Shown: positions 15,088 to 23,250, numbered from the stretch's first letter. The stretch is DNA of 58,564 nt from an uncultured Pseudoxanthomonas sp. (GCA_946886405.1 CAMPIO010000012.1:1-58564); one strand, 5' to 3'. A program made the numbers and translations. Notes: a model not told the origin generated them from the letters alone.

Positions 15088-17151
15088 ATGACCCGTAACC
15101 TGCTTGCCGTGGCCCTGCTGGGCGCGCTCGCCAACATGCCGTTGGCGCATGCGGGCGACTCGCATGCCGCGACGCACGCCGATGCGATGCCGACGACCAC
15201 GCTGGACGGCATCGTCGTGGTGGGCGTCGCGCCCGCGATGGCGACCACCTTCATCACCGACCCCAAGCTGCCGCGCCAGCCGGTGCCCGCCAGCGATGGC
15301 GCCGATTACCTGAAGACGATCCCCGGCTTCTCCACGCTGCGCAGTGGCGGCACCAATGGCGATCCGGTGCTGCGCGGCATGTTCGGCTCGCGCATCAACC
15401 TGATGACCAACGATGGCGCGATGAGCGGCGCATGCCCGTCGCGCATGGACAACGCGCTGTCGTACATCGCGCCGGAAACCTACGACCGCCTGGTCGTCAT
15501 CAAGGGGCCGCAGACCGTGCTGTGGGGCGGCGGTGCTTCCGCCGGCACGGTGCGCTTCGAGCGCGAGATCCCGTACTTCGCCGAGCCCGGCGTGCAGGCT
15601 TCAGGCAGCGTGCTGGCCGGCAGCCACGGCCGCAACGACCAGGTGCTCGACATCAGCGCCGGCACGCCACGCGGCTACGCACGCGTCTCGGCCAACCGTT
15701 CCGAAGCCGACGACTACGAAGACGGCAATGGCGAGCGGGTGCCTTCCGCATGGACGAAGTGGAATGCCGATGCTGCGCTCGGCTGGACGCCGGGCGAAGA
15801 CGCCGTGCTGGAGCTGAGCGCAGGCGTCGGCGATGCGGAGGCCCGCTATGCCGGGCGCGGGATGGACGGCGCGCAGTTCGAGCGCGACAGCCTCGGCCTG
15901 CGCTTCGAGAAGAAGCACATCGGGGGCGTGCTGGACGCCGTGGTCGCCAACGTCTACCAGAACGACGTGGACCACGTGATGGACAACTACACGCTGCGCG
16001 ATCCCGACCCCACCGGCAGCATGCCGATGCCGATGGCCAGCAACGTGGCGCACCGTACGCGCGGCGGCCGCGTGGCGACGACCTGGCAGAAGGATCGCTG
16101 GGAAGTGACCGCCGGCCTGGACCTGCGCGCCAGCCGCCACAGCAAGCGCAGCGCGATGGGACGCGGCGCCTATCTCGCCATGCCGTGGTCGGTGGACGCC
16201 AAGTTCCAGAGCTTCGGCGCCTTCGCCGAATCGCACTGGCACATCACCGACAAGCACCACCTGATGAGTGGCCTGCGCATCGATCACGCGGAGGCGCAGG
16301 ATCTGCGCGCCACCACCGCCGGCATGATGCCGGCGCCGAACCCCACCGCCGGGATGACACGCAGGGAATCGCTGCCCAGCGCGTTCGCCCGCTACGAGTA
16401 CGACATGGGCGGCCGCTGGGGCGCGTATGCCGGCCTCGGCCACACGCAGCGCATGCCGGACTACTGGGAACTGTTCTCGCCCACGCGCGGCCCGGTGGGT
16501 TCCGCCAATGCCTTCGCCGGCGTGCAATCGGAGCGCACCACGCAGCTCGACATCGGCGCGCAGTACAAGGGCGCGAAGGTGGATGCGTGGGTATCGCTGT
16601 ATGCCGGGCGCGTGCAGGACTTCATCCTGTTCGACTACGCCGCCGGGATGATGGGCAGCACCACCCGGGCCCACAACGTGGACGCGAACATCCGCGGCGG
16701 CGAAGCCGGCATCGACTGGCGCCCGGCGCCGGGGTGGACGCTTTCCGGTTCGGCGTCCTATGCATGGGGCGAGGTGCGCGACACCGGCACCGCACTGCCG
16801 CAGATGCCGCCGCTGGAAGCGCGCCTGGCCGCCAGCCGCGAACACGGGCCGTGGACATGGGGCGCACTGTGGCGCGTGGTGGCGGCACAGGACCGCGTCA
16901 GCACCACGCAGGGCAACGTGGTCGGACGCGACCTCGGGCCGAGCGCGGGCTTCGCAGCGTTCTCGCTCAATGGCGGCTACCGCTTCAGCGAACGCGCGCA
17001 GCTGACCGCCGGCATCGACAACCTGTTCGACCGCGCCTACAGCGAACACCTCAACCTCGGCGGAAACAGCGCCTTCGGCTATCCGGCCGATCCGGTACGC
17101 ATCAACGAACCCGGCCGCACGACCTGGGTGAAGCTCAACCTGCGCTACTGA
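15088..17151 (+). CDS. TonB-dependent copper receptor (OprC/NosA type)
   Basis: The start at ATG 15088 follows GAAGGGAG, giving 687 residues with a signal ending AHA. The plug has LRGMFGSRINLMTNDGAMSG, ACPSRMDN (CxxxM) and KGPQTVLWGGG. A later strand has DHVMDNY (HxM). A CxxxM plus HxM pair is the copper site described for Pseudomonas OprC. The C-terminus ends in an aromatic-type barrel strand. It should bring copper across the outer membrane. It is divergent from nirK, so copper import sits beside the copper enzymes that use it. Confidence 0.9.
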   Translation: MTRNLLAVALLGALANMPLAHAGDSHAATHADAMPTTTLDGIVVVGVAPAMATTFITDPKLPRQPVPASDGADYLKTIPGFSTLRSGGTNGDPVLRGMFGSRINLMTNDGAMSGACPSRMDNALSYIAPETYDRLVVIKGPQTVLWGGGASAGTVRFEREIPYFAEPGVQASGSVLAGSHGRNDQVLDISAGTPRGYARVSANRSEADDYEDGNGERVPSAWTKWNADAALGWTPGEDAVLELSAGVGDAEARYAGRGMDGAQFERDSLGLRFEKKHIGGVLDAVVANVYQNDVDHVMDNYTLRDPDPTGSMPMPMASNVAHRTRGGRVATTWQKDRWEVTAGLDLRASRHSKRSAMGRGAYLAMPWSVDAKFQSFGAFAESHWHITDKHHLMSGLRIDHAEAQDLRATTAGMMPAPNPTAGMTRRESLPSAFARYEYDMGGRWGAYAGLGHTQRMPDYWELFSPTRGPVGSANAFAGVQSERTTQLDIGAQYKGAKVDAWVSLYAGRVQDFILFDYAAGMMGSTTRAHNVDANIRGGEAGIDWRPAPGWTLSGSASYAWGEVRDTGTALPQMPPLEARLAASREHGPWTWGALWRVVAAQDRVSTTQGNVVGRDLGPSAGFAAFSLNGGYRFSERAQLTAGIDNLFDRAYSEHLNLGGNSAFGYPADPVRINEPGRTTWVKLNLRY

Positions 17152-17202
17152 CGCGAGGGAATCGGCGGGCATCTTTGAGCGGGCTGTTGTGGCCCCTCAA
17201 TG

Positions 17203-17309
17203 CCGTTCGTGGTGAGCCTGTTGGACCACGCGCTTTGCGAAGGATCGTCAGGTCACCATCGCCCTGCGTTTGCCTGAAGGGCGTGGTTCGACAGACTCAC
17301 CACGAACGG
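17203..17309. repeat. Inverted repeat element with 29-bp arms
   Basis: Arms at 17203-17231 and 17281-17309 are 29 bp long and match at 26 positions when one is reversed, with 49 bp between. Each arm carries the CGTTCGTGGTGAG core that recurs between genes in many proteobacteria. It fills the gap between the convergent receptor and membrane-protein genes and could fold into a strong stem. Confidence 0.75.
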
Positions 17310-17353
17310 GGTCCGTTGTTCAGAACTTCCCGCGCGCGGGCGGCGCCGAAGCA

Positions 17354-18589
17354 TCAGCCATCGTCGCGCCGCCACGTCGCCGCCTGCCGCCAGCAGCGCC
17401 ACTGCCCGTGCAGGGTCGCCGCATAGGCGATCGCGATCGCGAAGCCGGCGGTACGGGCCACGACCGGTGCGGGCGCGGCCACCACCAGCAGCAAGTCCGC
17501 GATGACATGCACGGCGAACGCGCGCCGCTTGTCCACTTCCGCGAACAGGCTGCCCACGCCCGGTACGCGCATGCCCCGCGGGACACGCTGGCGCAGTGCG
17601 ATCCAGGTCAGGAAGCCGGTGATCTCCATTGCCATGCCCACGACCAGCAGGGGCAGGCCGACGCCGAGGACCAGCGTGCCGACCAGCAACAACGGCGTGC
17701 CGGACCACGAGGCCGTGACGCTCGCGGCAAGCAGGGATGCACAGCCCGCTTGCCAGAACCGGCGCAACGTGGGATTGCGTCGATGCGGCGCGCGTGCCTG
17801 CAATACGAACACGGCGATGCCGAAGACGGCGAAGGGCCATGCCGCCACGCGCCACGCCGCGTCGGGCAGCAGGTTCACCTGTGCGGCGGCCACGATGCCG
17901 AGCGTTGCCACCAGGCTCGCTTGCCACACGCGTGACGCCACGGACGACACCGCATGCGTGCCCTGCAGCATCGGCAGTGTGATGCTGCCCACGGCGGCCA
18001 GCAGGCCCAGGACCCAGCCCAGCGTGCCGAACACCGCATGCAGGTCCACCAGACCAGGCGGCGCGGGCACACGCCAGCCGGTGCGTGCAGCAAGCAGCAG
18101 CAATCCCAGCGCTGTCGTCATCGCCAGCGCGATCAGCGCCAGCCCGATGCCATCGCGGACGACGCGCTGCCCGTTGCCACGCAGGACGGCAACCAGCGCC
18201 AGCACCGTGAACACCGCAAGCGATCCGCATAGCAGCACGCCGGCAGGCACGGCGCACGCACGCGCCTGCGATGCCAGGGTGACCAACAGCAGGACGAGGC
18301 CGAGGTTGAACGTCGCGTGCAGCCACGGCACCAGGCGAGGGCAGGGAAGCGGACTGCCCGCCGCCACCGGCAGGAACTGCACCAGGCTGCCCAGCATGGC
18401 GTTGCCGAGCAGGCCCAGCGCGAACATGTGCACCAGCACGAGGGTGGCCGGCGTCCAGCGCGAGAGCAACGCCACCTCGCCCTGCCACGCCAGCCACAGG
18501 CCGGCGACAAGGCCCCAGGCCAGCGCGGACTGCAGGAAACGCACCGGCACCAGGGGCGGAGGCGCCTGCGCGAATGCCAGCCCGCTCAT
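17354..18589 (-). CDS. Multi-spanning membrane protein of unknown function in the nnrS operon
   Basis: 411 residues with about 11-12 hydrophobic segments. Histidines sit within helices in LVHMFALGLLGNAMLGS, PWLHATFNLG, VDLHAVFGTLGWVLG and FAVHVIADLLL, an arrangement loosely like haem-copper oxidase or NnrS-type helices, but no defined cofactor motif is clear. It is the last gene of the five-gene nnrS operon and its ATG overlaps the DUF2249 stop as ATGA. A haem-binding role connected with NO is possible; I do not recognise a named family. Confidence 0.6.
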   Translation of the reverse strand: MSGLAFAQAPPPLVPVRFLQSALAWGLVAGLWLAWQGEVALLSRWTPATLVLVHMFALGLLGNAMLGSLVQFLPVAAGSPLPCPRLVPWLHATFNLGLVLLLVTLASQARACAVPAGVLLCGSLAVFTVLALVAVLRGNGQRVVRDGIGLALIALAMTTALGLLLLAARTGWRVPAPPGLVDLHAVFGTLGWVLGLLAAVGSITLPMLQGTHAVSSVASRVWQASLVATLGIVAAAQVNLLPDAAWRVAAWPFAVFGIAVFVLQARAPHRRNPTLRRFWQAGCASLLAASVTASWSGTPLLLVGTLVLGVGLPLLVVGMAMEITGFLTWIALRQRVPRGMRVPGVGSLFAEVDKRRAFAVHVIADLLLVVAAPAPVVARTAGFAIAIAYAATLHGQWRCWRQAATWRRDDG

Positions 18590-18852
18590 GCCGCGCGCGG
18601 CGGTTCCAGTGCGTGCCTGTCCTCTGCGTGGCAGATCGCGATGCAGGCGCTGCCCGTGGTGCCCGCGTAGACGTGGTAGGCGAAGCCTTCGTCATCGAGG
18701 ATTGGCAGCAGCGGCACGGGCGGGTGCGGTGTCAGCGCGACCAGCCGCTCGCCGCGCCGCAGCGTGCGCAGGCAGTCGAGGATGCGCTGCATCGGTTCGG
18801 GTGCGGCCAGGTCGCGCAGATCCAGTCGCAGCAGGGTCACGGCATGTGCCAT
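18586..18852 (-). CDS. DUF2249-like small protein
   Basis: 88 residues. LLRLDLRDLAAPEPMQRILDCLRTLRRGERL is the DUF2249 pattern (D-R plus P-x-P-M-x-x-I), and it ends in a short strand-rich tail with LPILDDEGFAYHV. DUF2249 proteins are often near genes for NO, denitrification or haem-copper enzymes, and their role is unknown. The ATG lies within the end of the 49-residue gene upstream and the stop overlaps the next start, so it is tightly coupled. Confidence 0.65.
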   Translation of the reverse strand: MAHAVTLLRLDLRDLAAPEPMQRILDCLRTLRRGERLVALTPHPPVPLLPILDDEGFAYHVYAGTTGSACIAICHAEDRHALEPPRAA

Positions 18853-18986
18853 GCGTCGTCCTCCGTTTCGTCCCGGGTGGATGCGCAATCGAGCAGTACC
18901 CCCGCCGCATCCAGCGATTCGCGCACGCAGCACGCACAGGTGGCGAAGGCGTCCGGCAGCAACGAGGTGTCCAGTGAAGTGTCCAT
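18837..18986 (-). CDS. 49-residue cysteine-containing small protein
   Basis: Begins MDTSLDTSLLPDAFATCACC and has a CACC cluster at residues 17-20 and another cysteine at 34. It starts 6 bp after the sirB2-like stop and overlaps the next start by 16 bases, which fits the coupled style of this operon. It resembles nothing I can name. The cysteine cluster suggests metal binding. The alternative is that it is chance coding within a spacer. Confidence 0.5.
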   Translation of the reverse strand: MDTSLDTSLLPDAFATCACCVRESLDAAGVLLDCASTRDETEDDAWHMP

Positions 18987-18991
18987 GACGT

Positions 18992-19402
18992 TCAATTCCC
19001 CAGCCAGAGCAGCCAGCCCAACGGGTCATGCGCGCGCGCAATGCCGTAGACCTGCAGGAAGCACAACACGGCCGCGCCCACCAGCAGCGCACGCGCACCA
19101 GCCGCGCGTGTGGGACGGAAGGCCGCGATGCCCAGCCCGACATACGCGACAAGAAAGGCGATCTTCGCCACCAGCCAGCCATTGGCGAACAGGCTGGCCG
19201 GGAGGATCGTCAGCAGCATCATCGCGCCGGTCAGCAGCACCGTGTCGATGCTATAGCTCAGGTAGCGCACCGCCGCCGCGCGCGGCCAGTGCATGCCGGC
19301 CAGCAGGGCGAGCGCACGCAGCGCGAACAGCGTGCCGCTGGTCATCGCGGCGCCCATGTGGACCAGCTTGATGTCGGGATAGAACATCATCATGGCGCTC
19401 AT
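18992..19402 (-). CDS. SirB-family membrane protein
   Basis: The start at ATG 19402 overlaps the nnrS stop and gives 136 residues with four hydrophobic segments. KLVHMGAAMTSGTLFALRAL, RYLSYSIDTVLLTGAMML and WLVAKIAFLVAYVGLGIAAF are typical of the SirB2 family, named as an invasion-gene activator but biochemically uncharacterised. Conserved His and Asp residues in helices 1 and 3 could bind haem. Its place behind nnrS suggests a nitrosative-stress or respiratory role here. Confidence 0.75.
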   Translation of the reverse strand: MSAMMMFYPDIKLVHMGAAMTSGTLFALRALALLAGMHWPRAAAVRYLSYSIDTVLLTGAMMLLTILPASLFANGWLVAKIAFLVAYVGLGIAAFRPTRAAGARALLVGAAVLCFLQVYGIARAHDPLGWLLWLGN

Positions 19403-20655
19403 CCCGGCCGCCCATCCGCGCGCGGACGCAGGTAGATGCCGCCGATCCGCCCCACCCACGGCGCCAGCGCCAGCAGCCAGCTCACCGCAGCGGCCGCCTG
19501 CCACGCCATCGTGTCCGGTGCGAGGTCGGCGATGACGCGCATCACTGCGACCGCCTGGATCGCGACGAAGGCGAACCACGCCACGTTCGGCATCACCAGC
19601 GGCTGCCCCGAGTGGCCTTGCGTCACCCGCGTCACCATCGCCACCAGCAGGCTGCCGAAGAACCCGATGAACATCGCATGCATCGGTGCGCGCCCGAGCA
19701 CGAACTCATCGGTGGCGAGGAAGGTCACGCTCTGCACCACGTACAGCAGGAACGTCACCGGCAACCACGCGGTGCCGATGAACAGCACGGCCAACAGACC
19801 CGGTATCCTGCCGCGCGGCCACCATCGATGCACCGCCCATGCGGTGAGCACGAGCAGCGGCACGTCGGCCAGCCACAGCCACGCATAGGCATGCATCAGC
19901 TCCAGGGCGAGATGCAGCATCAGCAACGCCCACACCACGCCCAGCCACGGCAGCGAGCGCCACGGCACGTAGCCCGGCACCACGTTGCCGGCGAAGAACG
20001 GGAACATGCGGTGCGCCACCGTCACGTACACCGGCAGCAGCAGGCCGAAGCCGCCGAGCTTGATGCTGGCGAAGGCCCACGTCGGTGACGCGCCCAAGGC
20101 GAAGGCGATGAACATCACCAGTCCCAGCCAGCCCACCAGCAGCCCGGCGAAGCACGAGCGCGCATGCCAGGTCTTCGCGGTGTCGTCGGCAAGCAACCGG
20201 CCGAGTGTCAGCAGCGCGGCGGTCCAGCCGGCCAGCGCCATCCACAGGCCCACGGTCAGCCCCGCCTGCCAGCCTGCGACGCCGAGCAGGATGGCCAGCT
20301 GCCCGCCCATCAAGCCCAAGCCCACCGGCACGTAGTGCCAGCGCTTCAGGTCGGCCATGCCCATCCAGCGCGGGAACACCGTCAGCAGGAAGCCGAAGAT
20401 GAAACTGGGCAGCACCAGGTACTGCATCAGGAATGCATGCAGCCAGCCGGCGTAGATCGGCGTTTCGGGCATCGTCCACAGGCCCCAGCGCGTGGCCACC
20501 AGCCACAGCGCCCACCACAACATCGCCAGCAGCACGTTGCCGGCGCCGACGAAGAACATCATCCGGTGCGGCGCGTGTGCCAGCCACGCAGGCGACAGGC
20601 CGGGCATCGGCGGTGCGGCACGCGGGCGGGGTGGTGGCACGATGTCGATCTTCAT
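19399..20655 (-). CDS. nnrS: NnrS-family haem/copper membrane protein
   Basis: 418 residues, about 12 membrane segments. Family marks are HRMMFFVGAGNVLLAMLWW, GWLHAFLMQYLVLPSFIFGF, FPRWMG, VYVTVAHRMFPFF and PMHAMFIGFFGSLLVAMVTR. NnrS proteins protect against NO and other nitrosative stress and are regulated with denitrification genes. The start at ATG 20655 is favoured because an FNR-like box is centred 41.5 bp upstream; there is no Shine-Dalgarno site, so the message may be leaderless. The next four genes are coupled to it. Confidence 0.9.
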   Translation of the reverse strand: MKIDIVPPPRPRAAPPMPGLSPAWLAHAPHRMMFFVGAGNVLLAMLWWALWLVATRWGLWTMPETPIYAGWLHAFLMQYLVLPSFIFGFLLTVFPRWMGMADLKRWHYVPVGLGLMGGQLAILLGVAGWQAGLTVGLWMALAGWTAALLTLGRLLADDTAKTWHARSCFAGLLVGWLGLVMFIAFALGASPTWAFASIKLGGFGLLLPVYVTVAHRMFPFFAGNVVPGYVPWRSLPWLGVVWALLMLHLALELMHAYAWLWLADVPLLVLTAWAVHRWWPRGRIPGLLAVLFIGTAWLPVTFLLYVVQSVTFLATDEFVLGRAPMHAMFIGFFGSLLVAMVTRVTQGHSGQPLVMPNVAWFAFVAIQAVAVMRVIADLAPDTMAWQAAAAVSWLLALAPWVGRIGGIYLRPRADGRPG

Positions 20656-20689
20656 GCGGGCAGCTTGCCCGCGCCTGCATGCGCTCGCC

Positions 20690-20703
20690 TTGACATGGGT
20701 CAG
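20690..20703 (-). promoter_or_regulatory. FNR/DNR-type box upstream of nnrS
   Basis: TTGACATGGGTCAG has one mismatch from the palindrome. Its centre is 41.5 bp from the nnrS ATG. The hexamer 22 bp away on the minus strand is CAAGCT, a weak -10 sharing A2 and T6. If used, transcription would start at the ATG. Confidence 0.55.
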
Positions 20704-20733
20704 GCGGGCCGCGATTCGGTGGCTGTCGTCGTC

Positions 20734-20775
20734 TTGATTCGGGTCAAGGCTGCGCGACTGGCAAGCCCCTACAGT
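20734..20775 (+). promoter_or_regulatory. FNR/DNR-type promoter of the second CCGGC-tailed gene
   Basis: TTGATTCGGGTCAA (20734-20747) matches TTGAT-N4-GTCAA. Exactly 22 bp later is TACAGT (20770-20775), four of six matches to TATAAT. This is class II geometry with start near 20782 and a 38-base leader. Confidence 0.75.
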
Positions 20776-20819
20776 TCCGTCATCCGCGCAAGCGCGCACT
20801 CACGACGACAGCAAGCCCG

Positions 20820-21065
20820 ATGTCCGACCACGCCCCCGCATCCTCCGAGCAACGCCAGCAGGCCATGACCGAGGCGCTTCGCGCCTGGGACCCGGAAGCC
20901 GAAGTGACGATGGAATCCGGCACCGGCCGCCTGGTCGTGATGACCACGCTCCCCACCGAACGCGTGATCGCCATCCTCAAGGAGGCCGGCGAACATGCAG
21001 AAGCCGGCGACGATGAATCGCGCGGGCATAAGGCGGGGCAGTGTTGTGGGGGGTGTTCGCATTGA
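20820..21065 (+). CDS. Small HMA-like protein with CCGGC tail, copy 2
   Basis: 81 residues. The body LRAWDPEAEVTMESGTGRLV and VIAILKEAGE matches the paralogue at 11648, and the end GQCCGGCSH matches its tail. The first strand has no CXXC. It has its own anaerobic promoter divergent from nnrS, so expression probably follows denitrifying conditions. Metal binding by the terminal cysteines is inferred. It is a monocistronic unit; the next gene runs the other way. Confidence 0.75.
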   Translation: MSDHAPASSEQRQQAMTEALRAWDPEAEVTMESGTGRLVVMTTLPTERVIAILKEAGEHAEAGDDESRGHKAGQCCGGCSH

Positions 21066-21107
21066 GTGGGTATTCCACGATGCGTTTGCGTCGCTGTGGA
21101 GAATCTC

Positions 21108-21545
21108 TCAGTGGCGAGGCAGCGTGTCGAATGCACACACGTGCCGCCACGCATTGCCACCCTTGAGGAAGGCCAGCTGAATCGCTTCCATGTCCGCGAT
21201 CGATGCTGGAGCTTCTCGGGTGACCGCCATGGTGTCGGTCGTGCTGTCCCGGTAGACCCCAGCCAAGCCATGCTCGGGATCCAGACTGCCACTGGTCTCC
21301 ATCGAGACGCCGGGCGTCCTGATCACGATGACCTGATGGAAGCCGTCTTCCCAGTCGAGGCTGCGTATGGCGTGGAGGACAGCCTCGTCCGTCAGCTCAT
21401 GGGTGAATACCTTCGCCTCATCACCGAAGCAAGGGATGAGGTGGATGCCAACACGGTTGTCTGACGCACTTTCAGGAGGGTCCGAGATCAGGTCACGCGC
21501 CTCGTTCGGGAAGGCAAGTCGGATCAATGCGTCGAAGAATCCCAT
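21108..21545 (-). CDS. Hypothetical protein (145 residues)
   Basis: A soluble protein starting MGFFDALIRLAFPNEARDL and ending CAFDTLPRH, without signal peptide, membrane segment or known motif. The middle, LHAIRSLDWEDGFHQVIVIR, reads as a helix then strand. Codon use is less GC-rich than the nir genes on both sides. It is 3 bp downstream of the next hypothetical gene on the same strand, so they are probably cotranscribed. Confidence 0.55.
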   Translation of the reverse strand: MGFFDALIRLAFPNEARDLISDPPESASDNRVGIHLIPCFGDEAKVFTHELTDEAVLHAIRSLDWEDGFHQVIVIRTPGVSMETSGSLDPEHGLAGVYRDSTTDTMAVTREAPASIADMEAIQLAFLKGGNAWRHVCAFDTLPRH

Positions 21546-21548
21546 CGG

Positions 21549-21905
21549 TCATTGTGCTCCCGGATTCTGTCGTTCCCACAACTCCTGCCGCGTTGAAGTG
21601 ATGGTGGCCTGCAGCCTGTCGGCATTCGGGCCAACCGCGATGCGGTACTTCACGAAGCGACCATGGCTCCAGTGCGCGGCGAAACGAAGGACAAGCTCAC
21701 GCTCGTTCCAGCAGACGTCATAGATCTCGGGCGTCTCGCCATCCGAAGTGTCGATCACGGAAACGGCAACGTTGCCCTCGTGGACGGAGAACGTGAACTC
21801 GATGTCGCAGAACCCGTCGCAATGCTTCCAGGTCCCGGTGATGAGGTTGTTGTGGCTAATTGGAATGACGTTGTTCATGTGTTTCATGGGCTCGTTGATA
21901 TTCAT
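21549..21905 (-). CDS. Hypothetical protein (118 residues)
   Basis: A beta-rich soluble protein with GTWKHCDGFCDIEFTFSV and ELVLRFAAHWSHGRFVKYRI. No family is recognised. Several early methionines (21905, 21887, 21878) make the start uncertain. Its 5' side abuts repeat unit A. GC content is lower than the neighbouring operons. Confidence 0.5.
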   Translation of the reverse strand: MNINEPMKHMNNVIPISHNNLITGTWKHCDGFCDIEFTFSVHEGNVAVSVIDTSDGETPEIYDVCWNERELVLRFAAHWSHGRFVKYRIAVGPNADRLQATITSTRQELWERQNPGAQ

Positions 21906-21913
21906 AGGTTGGG

Positions 21914-22027
21914 GGTGAGCTTGTGAACCCCAGCGGCACGATCTTCATCTGTCATGAGGCATCTTGCTCCGTCGCCGAGTTGGCGTGCGTGTTGGGCTTC
22001 GCCTTGCTCGGCCCTGCCTATGGACTG
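21914..22027. repeat. 113-bp intergenic direct repeat, unit A
   Basis: Matches unit B (22585-22697) along its whole length with scattered changes; the best-conserved segment begins GCGTGCGTGTTGGGCTTCGC and ends CTATGGACTG. It lies directly after the stop of the 22039-22545 gene when read on the minus strand. Confidence 0.7.
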
Positions 22028-22038
22028 AAGGCGCAGAC

Positions 22039-22545
22039 TCATTCACTGGCGCATCGGTGCCTGACATAGGAATGCAGCGACTTGATCAGGCTTCTGCCCT
22101 GCTCGAATCGGATGTCTGCGATGCGCCATGTATCGCCGACCTTCACCAGGGTGAGGGTATCCGTCCAGCGCATGTCGGGGTCATAGGCCAGTTGCGCGGC
22201 GACGAGGGCTGCGGACCTTCCTCGCGAGACCAGCGTGGTGCCATCAATCGATCTTGCGCCATCCGATGAGTAGTAGTACCAAGGGTCGCCATCGATGATC
22301 CAAGGCTTCACATCGACCGGCACCAGCCTCGTGCACGCTTCCTGATAACGGTCCGTGGCGGTCAGTAGTGCATCCAGCTCATTCGACAGCAGGTGCCGGA
22401 CATTGCCGAGCATGCGCCCATCGTAAGCGAAAGGTCCGTGGATCTCCCGTGTGTAGAATTCTTTGACGACGTCCTGCGGAGGAGCTGCCTCTGGGCCTCG
22501 ATCGGATGAGGCAGCTGCCAACAAGAGAGCTGCGAGATGCTTCAT
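22039..22545 (-). CDS. DUF3828-like secreted protein
   Basis: 168 residues with a short hydrophobic start MKHLAALLLAAA that could be a signal. The core VVKEFYTREIHG, LLTATDRYQEACTRLV, DPWYYYSSDG and VGDTWRIADIRF resembles the DUF3828 fold, an NTF2-like secreted module of unknown function. It sits between repeat units A and B in a cassette-like array of minus-strand genes. It has no visible link to denitrification. Confidence 0.6.
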   Translation of the reverse strand: MKHLAALLLAAASSDRGPEAAPPQDVVKEFYTREIHGPFAYDGRMLGNVRHLLSNELDALLTATDRYQEACTRLVPVDVKPWIIDGDPWYYYSSDGARSIDGTTLVSRGRSAALVAAQLAYDPDMRWTDTLTLVKVGDTWRIADIRFEQGRSLIKSLHSYVRHRCASE

Positions 22546-22584
22546 GTTGTCCCTTTATCATTGATGGGGAAGTCCATGGGGTGC

Positions 22585-22697
22585 GGTCAGCTTGCGAACC
22601 CCGATGTGCGAATTTTATGCGTCACGAGGCTTTCTTCTCCAAGGCGGAGTCAGCGTGCGTGTTGGGCTTCGCTTTGCTCAGCCCAACCTATGGACTG
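22585..22697. repeat. 113-bp intergenic direct repeat, unit B
   Basis: Second copy of unit A. Here GTTGGGCT and AGCCCAAC form a perfect 8-bp stem with an 11-base loop; in unit A the matching stem is broken by mutations. It lies after the stop of the Excalibur-domain gene on the minus strand. Confidence 0.7.
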
Positions 22698-22741
22698 GGT
22701 GATCCGGCTGCCCGAGTGCCGCCCTGCCAACGCTATGTCGT

Positions 22742-23077
22742 TTAGTGGCACCACTGGTCCTCACAAGGAATGCCATCCCGGTCGCCGTCCATCTTGGTGT
22801 TCGGACAGTGCTGGATGAAGTAGGTGGCTTCAGCGCACGAGCGCATCTGCGAGCAATGCTGCCGACCGTCGCAGGTGTATGCGGACGTGCTTGCCACATG
22901 TGGCAAATCACCAGGCTGCTGACCCCAAGGACGATCAAGCTGCGATGCAACCGGCGACGCACGAGGCACGGTTGCGAAATCGGGCGCCTGTGGCGACGCA
23001 TTCGTCTTGTAGCGGTCGTAGGCGTAGAAGCCGCCGATTGTCATGGCCATGATCATCAGAATGCTGCTCAGTTTCAT
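22742..23077 (-). CDS. Excalibur calcium-binding-domain protein
   Basis: 111 residues. An N-terminal anchor or signal (MKLSSILMIMAMTIGGFYAY) is followed by a low-complexity linker and a C-terminal Excalibur domain from about residue 65: YTCDGRQHCSQMRSC, AEATYFIQHCP and DGDRDGIPCEDQWC. Spaced cysteines and the DxDxDG loop are intact. The protein should face the periplasm. Similar domains are found on nucleases and surface proteins; here it stands alone. Confidence 0.8.
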   Translation of the reverse strand: MKLSSILMIMAMTIGGFYAYDRYKTNASPQAPDFATVPRASPVASQLDRPWGQQPGDLPHVASTSAYTCDGRQHCSQMRSCAEATYFIQHCPNTKMDGDRDGIPCEDQWCH

Positions 23078-23221
23078 AACGACTCCGGCGCGAACGAAGG
23101 GTCAGGTTTGATCAAGCGAACCCAAGCGACAGCTCAGGATAAGCCGCTTTATGCCTGAACTCCCTACGATCAGCCAGGCTGAAGGATGGTGCGGCCACAG
23201 CATCGTCGATGCATGTCCGAA

Positions 23222-23250
23222 ACAAAAAGAGAGCCGCTTGCGCGGCTCTC
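23222..23250 (-). terminator. Intrinsic terminator after the NO reductase gene
   Basis: Nine-base arms GAGAGCCGC and GCGGCTCTC with loop TTGC (GCAA on the minus strand) are followed on the minus strand by TTTTT. It lies 59 bp after the qNOR stop. Confidence 0.85.

Noticed and set aside
21914..22697. Units A and B as integron attC sites
   Set aside because: Unit B contains GTTGGGC and GCCCAAC, the attC core sequences, but in the wrong order and only 13 bases apart. There is no integrase gene and no long inner palindrome, so attC was not called.
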